From Nissolia schottii (taxonomy: Eukaryota; Streptophyta; Magnoliopsida; Fabales; Fabaceae), in the NCBI GenBank assembly GCA_003254905.1, contig QANU01067169.1, positions 1 to 64,000 on the forward strand: 64,000 bases of DNA. The letters run 5' to 3'. Numbering within the stretch: the first letter of the stretch is position 1; every line of letters starts with the position of its first letter. A program made the position numbers and the translations under genes. Below the pieces are notes generated by a model that made no database searches, was not told the origin of the DNA, and saw only the letters and a program-made list of their open reading frames with translations. Of this stretch, positions 60,558-64,000 are shown piece by piece.

Positions 60558-61066
60558 CCAAGAGCTACTCTGGTAATCATAAGACTATCATCCTCAAAAG
60601 CAAGATGGCCAGCCAAACTCATACTGCATCAGAAGGAAATGGTTTAAGGTTTCGGGATTAAGAGAACAACATAAAAGGAACAGTTTCATTACCCATGTCC
60701 ACCAGAAATATTTCAGCTTACATGCATTCTGGACATGTAAACAAAGCATCAAGTTGCAATAAATTCTTCTAATATTCAGGATCTCGAGACACATACTTGT
60801 TATGTTACTAAAACTGTCATAAAATGAAGAACTAGCTGTCCTCTTAATAATGACATGTAATAGTTACAAATAGAAAAGGACATAATACCTGAAAGAAGAG
60901 ACAATGGATGAGTTAAAGAACTAACTGAGGCCATTCAAACCAAAAATACTCGGAGGACTTGCAAAAGAGGGATCTTCTGCACCACAGCACACCTTCCTTT
61001 TTAGTCAAGTGCTATTCTGGTTATAATTGCTGCAAGCTTTGTCCCGACAACTAGAATACCCAATAC
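60558..61066 (-). pseudogene. MLO-family pseudogene (three decayed exons)
   Basis: Three minus-strand exons in the right order and with intact splice signals match the middle of MLO proteins, seven-transmembrane calmodulin-binding proteins linked to powdery mildew susceptibility. Exon at 61066-60889: LGILVVGTKLAAIITRIALD, a stop, then in another frame SEYFWFEWPQLVL, a stop, LIHCLFFQ. Exon at 60728-60693: NACKLKYFWWTW (usual NAFQLAFFFWTW). Exon at 60623-60558: YEFGWPSCF followed, after an apparent 2-base loss, by EDDSLMITRVALG. In-frame stops and frameshifts rule out function. N- and C-terminal exons were not found, except a doubtful GWKSYL near 61550. Confidence 0.68.
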
Positions 61067-62757
61067 CTAAGCTTCAATGAAGTTAAATCCATCCTTTTAG
61101 TATTCCCGATATAATAAGTACATGCACACAGCTCAAGTTTTGCCAAACCAGAATACCACAACTCAATTAAGCTTTTGCACACATGCACATGCTTGTAATG
61201 AATATGCGCACATGCACATGCAATGTTAAAAGGAAAAAAATGGCAAAAAAGAAAATAAAATAAAAGAGATTGACTGCACAACAGTAAGCTTATAATGTAA
61301 ACTACTCAATGACACTTAGCTGTAAGCTTTACTGAAATAAAATGTGCAAACGAATAAGATCATGCCACAGAATTCCAAAACCTGAATGAAATAGATGTAG
61401 TGTCAAAACATGCATCATTGAAAGTTAAAACATGGACCTCCAAAAAAACTAGCAAGAAGTGGCTGAAAGAAGACATATATATTCTAGCAGGCACTAGGTT
61501 GTATAAACAACATTTATCTACATATACTGGTCAATCATCAATGCCTTTTCAAATAGGACTTCCAACCTGATTGATCAGTAAAACAAGTAAACAACAATCC
61601 AATTAAAAAGATATTGTTACAACTTCAAGTATGAAATGCGACGATATTCTGAAAACATTTCTTTCCTGAAATTCAAATTGAATAGAAGTAACAATTTGCA
61701 TGGGACTTTCATGGAAGCTAAACTCTTAAACAACTCCTGCATAAGATTATCATGTTTTAACCAGAATGTCCCTATTCCCCACCAAGGGCACCTTCCAAGA
61801 AACCATCACATATACAGATATAGACCATTTTTCTTTATTCTGTGAAAACATACATTATAAAGATAAAAATTGAAAAACAAAAGCAGCACGGGTATCTATT
61901 TTCTTGCGATCATCCCATCTTCTCCAAGATTATCTAAAGGCCTTCACTCTGCAAGAAGCCCAGTTTCCCAATTCCACTTATATGCTAACGTTTTGGGTAA
62001 ATACAATTAAATGGGTTACTAAGATTCTAAAACTTTATTGTGTGAACTTTATTAAGAATCTGCATCAACGTTTAAGGAAAGGAAAAGCCAACATAGACTC
62101 TTACTTTCGTACACACCACTTTTTATTATACAAGTTATACAATGCCTCAATTCCTCCAAGATGATGACCCATTTTATCCATACGATAAGCGTGCAAGAAT
62201 AATTTAATTGGTAAGACCCGTTATGAATTTAGCTCCTCTAAACTTGACAACAAGAAATACCATGGGATTAGTTTCAAATTAGGAAAAAACTGGTTGTAAC
62301 ATATGAAAGAATAAACTAGTCCGTAGTCACAAATGCATAAACTGAGCTCATACAGATTTAAAGCATAAGGAAAACATCAAATCTTCAAAAGAATGAGTTA
62401 GGATGGGTTGGGTTACATAATCAGTTTGGTTTAGGGGTTTGTTTGAACACCCTAATCAGAGTATGTCACCGGGAGCATCAAGAAGCAGAATGTTGAAAAG
62501 CAAATATGTTGAAAGGCAAATAGCTTTTGATATCCAGGACCACTCTGTGCTTTGAAAACCACCTACGACAAAGCATTCGCCCAAGATCAGAATTCAACAT
62601 TGAGCAAAATTTTTAGCTTTGTACCAAAAGTCAATCAGCCAATACTGACATAAGGAATCATCTTCCGGAGAATGAAGATGAAAAAATATCATTCATCATT
62701 GAATACCTTAAAAGCTGCAAAGGTAAGAATAATTGTTTATTTTCACCTCCATGTCTC
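61067..62757. other. Intergenic / 3' side of the transporter gene, no further gene seen
   Basis: Mostly AT-rich. The right end should include the 3'UTR of the minus-strand transporter. A weak GWKSYL-coding match at about 61550 could be an earlier exon of the MLO relic, but it is too short to rely on. Confidence 0.5.
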
Positions 62758-63876
62758 TCATTCTCTTTGCCGTCGGTAGGCATTAATAGAACTAAGCACA
62801 ACTTTTCCAACTCTTCTGTTTCTACGAGCTCTTCTGCTCATACTTCTTTTTTTCCTGACAACAGGTTGTGACATAGGTACAGAACGAATCCATATAAAGG
62901 GTACTAAAGCAGCAAGGAACTGTATAAAAATTCCAGTGGTCAAGCCAGAGTAATCACTAGATGTAATGCCAAGTAGAGAGGCCAATCCAACACCCATAAA
63001 CCCACTAAGTATTGATGATAGACAAAAGGCCGAAGCAAGGAAGGAAGTGAGAGATCCTTCACAACCACTGGGACATAAAGTTGCAAATAAAACTGAGAAA
63101 GGAAGGAGCTTAAACTGTGCCAAAATTTCTGCCAAACCAGAAAAACAAAGCGCAAACACCTCATTGGGAATTCCCCATTTAAGATTTATCTGCTTTACTA
63201 AAACAAGATCAAGAAGTAGAGATGAAGCATATAGGATCTGCACCATGCCTATCAGTTTTCTCATTGCTAGTTTTTTCCAATAATGGTTATAAACCACAGT
63301 AGCTGAAAGAAGCATCAACTGGCCAATCACCTTAGACAACCCAATTATTGTAGGATCAAGTTTTAAACACTGTGTCTGATAGCAAAATATAGATCCTGAA
63401 AGCACTGGGACCATGGCAATTGATCCAACAATCCATATGAGGGGATCAGAAATGCTTTTGTCACTGATAGCCATGATAAGATTAGAGCCTTGTTTTCTGA
63501 TATCTTCTGAGATGGATTTCATAGTAAGCTTTCGATCTGAATGTTGTATGCCTAGGGATTCCTCTCGTACTGACAAAGAAATCGCTAGTTGTAGCAACAG
63601 CAAAGACAAAAATATGACAAACATGGTTCTGGGAAGCACTTTTTGCAAGAAAAAACCACCAATTAAGTTGCCTAGGATCCCACCGGTAGCTAAAGCCATG
63701 AATGCATACGACTGCAGGCCACCAATTTTGTGCTTCCGCCCATACTCTGCCACAAGAGCATCCTTTGCTACTTCTGTAATGGATGCTCCCAAATTACTGA
63801 GAAGCACAGATACAACTAAGTAGGGAAGCACTTCACGTGCAACAGGGACAAATGCCAGAAGACTCCAGGAGAAGAC
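62758..63876 (-). CDS. Folate-biopterin transporter family protein (BT1), last exon, gene continues beyond window
   Basis: Membrane transporter of the BT1/FBT family, which in plants moves folates or related pteridines, with some members in plastids. The window holds 372 codons up to the stop, after an acceptor TTTTGCAG/GTCTTC at 63876; earlier exons lie to the right. About eight to nine hydrophobic segments are visible. Family phrases include GASITEVAKDALVAEYGRKH, LQSYAFMALATGGILGNLIGG and CEGSLTSFLASAF. The basic tail (KKRSMSRRARRNRRVGKVV) resembles Arabidopsis FBT8/FBT9, annotated as plastid proteins, so this is the likely subgroup, from memory. No defect is seen in the exon. Confidence 0.88.
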   Translation of the reverse strand, partial: VFSWSLLAFVPVAREVLPYLVVSVLLSNLGASITEVAKDALVAEYGRKHKIGGLQSYAFMALATGGILGNLIGGFFLQKVLPRTMFVIFLSLLLLQLAISLSVREESLGIQHSDRKLTMKSISEDIRKQGSNLIMAISDKSISDPLIWIVGSIAMVPVLSGSIFCYQTQCLKLDPTIIGLSKVIGQLMLLSATVVYNHYWKKLAMRKLIGMVQILYASSLLLDLVLVKQINLKWGIPNEVFALCFSGLAEILAQFKLLPFSVLFATLCPSGCEGSLTSFLASAFCLSSILSGFMGVGLASLLGITSSDYSGLTTGIFIQFLAALVPFIWIRSVPMSQPVVRKKRSMSRRARRNRRVGKVVLSSINAYRRQRE

Positions 63877-64000
63877 CTGCAAAAGAACTGCAGATTGAAC
63901 AAAATGATAATCTTTAAATTTTTTTCTTTAACTTTTATAAAGAAGAGATTCATTTAGAAGAAGAAATAGTAACAAAGATTAGCAGACTAAGGTATCTGGT

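Noticed and set aside
61538-61575. GWKSYL-coding match as a further MLO exon
   Set aside because: Only six residues match and splice borders are unclear, so it was left out of the pseudogene span.

Overview
This is a stretch of a eudicot plant nuclear genome. It is AT-rich, with large intron-split receptor kinase genes, GT-AG introns, many LTR retrotransposon fossils, miniature transposons and a piece of plastid DNA. The style of the repeats would fit a legume, but the sequence alone does not prove it. Single Ns (3140, 6230, 19129, 46748, 55980) and one 661-bp N run (52233-52893) mark assembly joins.

Left half (1-35 kb): two tandem, same-strand genes for malectin-LRR receptor-like kinases of subfamily LRR-VIII-2 (the LIK1 / At1g53430 type). 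I traced both exon by exon. Gene 1 (1356-12397) is open from its second exon to the stop, but its signal-peptide exon is not in the window. Gene 2 (19583-35007) is complete at about 1008 residues. It has a second, alternative signal-peptide exon 1.25 kb upstream (18227-18335) with its own TATA box and the same splice-donor context. Introns of both genes have collected mobile DNA: a solo LTR with target-site duplication and nested MITEs in gene 1, and a 5.2-kb Copia element carrying a nested TRIM in gene 2. The space between the genes holds a MITE, a Copia fragment, gypsy-type LTR pieces with GC-rich hairpin-like tandem repeats, and a TRIM with a perfect target-site duplication.

Middle (35-48 kb): no host gene. 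It holds a plastid insertion (rps7-ndhB), a 2.5-kb solo LTR at the edge of that insertion, a degraded Copia element and another TRIM.

Right half (48-64 kb): an intact STIPL1/NTR1 (TFIP11-type G-patch splicing factor) gene on the minus strand with an uninterrupted coding region and a 5'UTR intron; a nested pile of gypsy and Copia fossils around the N gap; a previously hidden MLO-family pseudogene on the minus strand (60558-61066); and the last coding exon of a BT1-family folate-biopterin transporter that runs out of the window.

Functionally, the two receptor kinases are a tandem pair of cell-surface receptors, probably for cell-wall or microbe-derived signals. The splicing factor and the transporter are unrelated neighbours. 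The most interesting host observations are the twin first exons (one with a clean leader, one with an overlapping upstream ORF), the in-frame intron in the gene 2 kinase domain, and the MLO relic.
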